From: CAXXXW01 sp963665555
GTDB taxonomy: Bacteria; Pseudomonadota; Alphaproteobacteria; Thalassobaculales; Thalassobaculaceae
Direction of reading: 5' to 3'
DNA length: 64,000 nt
NCBI GenBank assembly: GCA_963665555.2
Contig: OY762308.1
Span: forward strand, 806,001-870,000
In this document: positions 63,436-64,000 of the stretch, piece by piece
How the letters are laid out: every line of letters starts with the position of its first letter
Numbering within the stretch: position 1 is the stretch's first letter
Made by a program: the position numbers and the translations under genes
The notes under the pieces: model-generated
Database searches by the model: none
Told to the model about the DNA's origin: nothing
Seen by the model: only the letters and a program-made list of their open reading frames with translations

Positions 63436-64000
63436 ATGTCCGGCCATGTCCTCGCCATCGACCAGGGCACCACCTCGACCCGCGCGATGGCGTTCGACGG
63501 CGACATGCGGGTCGCCGGCGCCGCACAGCGCGAGTTGCCGCAGAGCTATCCGCAACCGGGCTGGGTCGAGCACGATCCCGAACGGATCTGGCGCGACACG
63601 GTGGAAACGGCGCGCGCCGCGCTGGACCGGGCCGGCGCGCCCGGCCGCGCCGTCGCGGGGATCGGCATCGCCAACCAGCGCGAGACGGTGGTGGTCTGGG
63701 ACCGCGCGACCGGCGCGCCGGTCCATCCCGCCATCGTCTGGCAGGACCGCCGCACCGCGCCGCTCTGCGAGTCGCTGAAGGCGCGCGGTCTGGAGCCGCT
63801 GTTCGCCCGGCGCACCGGGCTGCTGCTCGATCCCTATTTCTCCGGCACGAAGATCGCCTGGATCCTCGACGCGGTTCCCCACGCGCGCCGGCGCGCCGAG
63901 GCCGGGGAGCTGCTGTTCGGCACGATCGACAGCTGGCTGGTCTGGCGGCTGACCGGCGGCAGGGTCCACGCGACGGACGCCACCAACGCCTCGCGCACGC
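63436..64000 (+). CDS. glpK: Glycerol kinase, 5' part (runs off the window)
   Basis: The first 188 residues of a FGGY-family kinase. It starts [18 protein letters not shown] (phosphate-1 loop), then [65 protein letters not shown] and [14 protein letters not shown], all diagnostic for GlpK, which makes glycerol 3-phosphate. The C-terminal domain lies outside the window. GGGGGAGGCG precedes the ATG. It follows the Ldh-family gene by 24 bp. Confidence 0.93.
   Translation, partial: MSGHVLAIDQGTTSTRAMAFDGDMRVAGAAQRELPQSYPQPGWVEHDPERIWRDTVETARAALDRAGAPGRAVAGIGIANQRETVVVWDRATGAPVHPAIVWQDRRTAPLCESLKARGLEPLFARRTGLLLDPYFSGTKIAWILDAVPHARRRAEAGELLFGTIDSWLVWRLTGGRVHATDATNASRT

Overview
The window is dense, very GC-rich chromosomal DNA from an alphaproteobacterium, most likely of the Rhodospirillales type. 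The lineage call is an inference from gene content and order: a Cbp3-type ubiquinol-cytochrome c chaperone next to a DUF177 protein, plsX-fabH-ihfA-merR, an NDUFS4-like complex I subunit, and a pdhA-pdhB-pdhC-lpdA-lipA-COQ10 run whose E1 beta carries its own lipoyl domain. About 70 protein genes and four tRNA genes (Ser-GCT, Pro-GGG, Pro-TGG, Arg-TCT) can be supported. There is no CRISPR array, rRNA, prophage or intact insertion sequence.

Layout. 1-8.5 kb: folate (folB), a class IV aminotransferase, a YbdK-type ligase, pyrD, a HAD hydrolase, a PhyH oxygenase with a ribbon-helix-helix gene, a MetE-like protein and a maleate-isomerase-like protein. 8.5-10.6 kb: an accessory patch with a strikingly AT-rich gene encoding two diverged M15-peptidase-like repeats, plus an orphan HicB-type gene joined to a GAF protein. 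10.8-17.2 kb: a nucleobase-type permease with an extra C-terminal domain, an LLM oxidoreductase, a DapA-like aldolase, a hydrolase, an orphan ABC ATPase and a cytochrome c. 17.3-20.3 kb: an IclR regulator with a clear palindromic operator, a cupin, a shikimate-dehydrogenase-like gene lacking the family's serine pair, and tRNA-Ser. 20.4-24.7 kb: the cytochrome bc1 chaperone and lipid/IHF cluster. 24.7-28.4 kb: ppiD-trpE on the minus strand. 28.6-42.4 kb: a long plus-strand core run (tpiA, secG, pyrG, kdsA, eno, ftsB-like, PDH complex, lipA, COQ10-like).

42.4-46 kb: an orphan ABC permease, a DUF192 protein, an AT-rich interval and a secreted cyanovirin-N-like protein, then two tRNAs flanking the complex I gene. 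46-51 kb: an enolase-superfamily enzyme, an ABC-F ATPase, and a thiol dioxygenase overlapping a four-domain rhodanese protein. 51-54.3 kb: a complete molybdate block (modE, operator, modA, modB, modC) on the minus strand. 54.3-64 kb: metC, a CaiB-type CoA transferase, a VapBC toxin-antitoxin pair, a threonine-synthase-like enzyme, a second PhyH oxygenase, a Tat-exported PhoX phosphatase, an Ldh-family oxidoreductase and the start of glpK.

How it works together. The 28.6-42.4 kb run links triose phosphate and enolase to pyruvate oxidation, with lipoate made next door for the two lipoylated PDH subunits. The mod block carries a near-perfect ModE-type operator between regulator and transporter. 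Thiol dioxygenase plus rhodanese suggests organosulfur oxidation. The least explained pieces are the mosaic repeat gene at 8.7-9.7 kb, the permease fusion, the HicB-GAF pair and the secreted CVNH protein. Functions are read from sequence by eye; no database search was possible.
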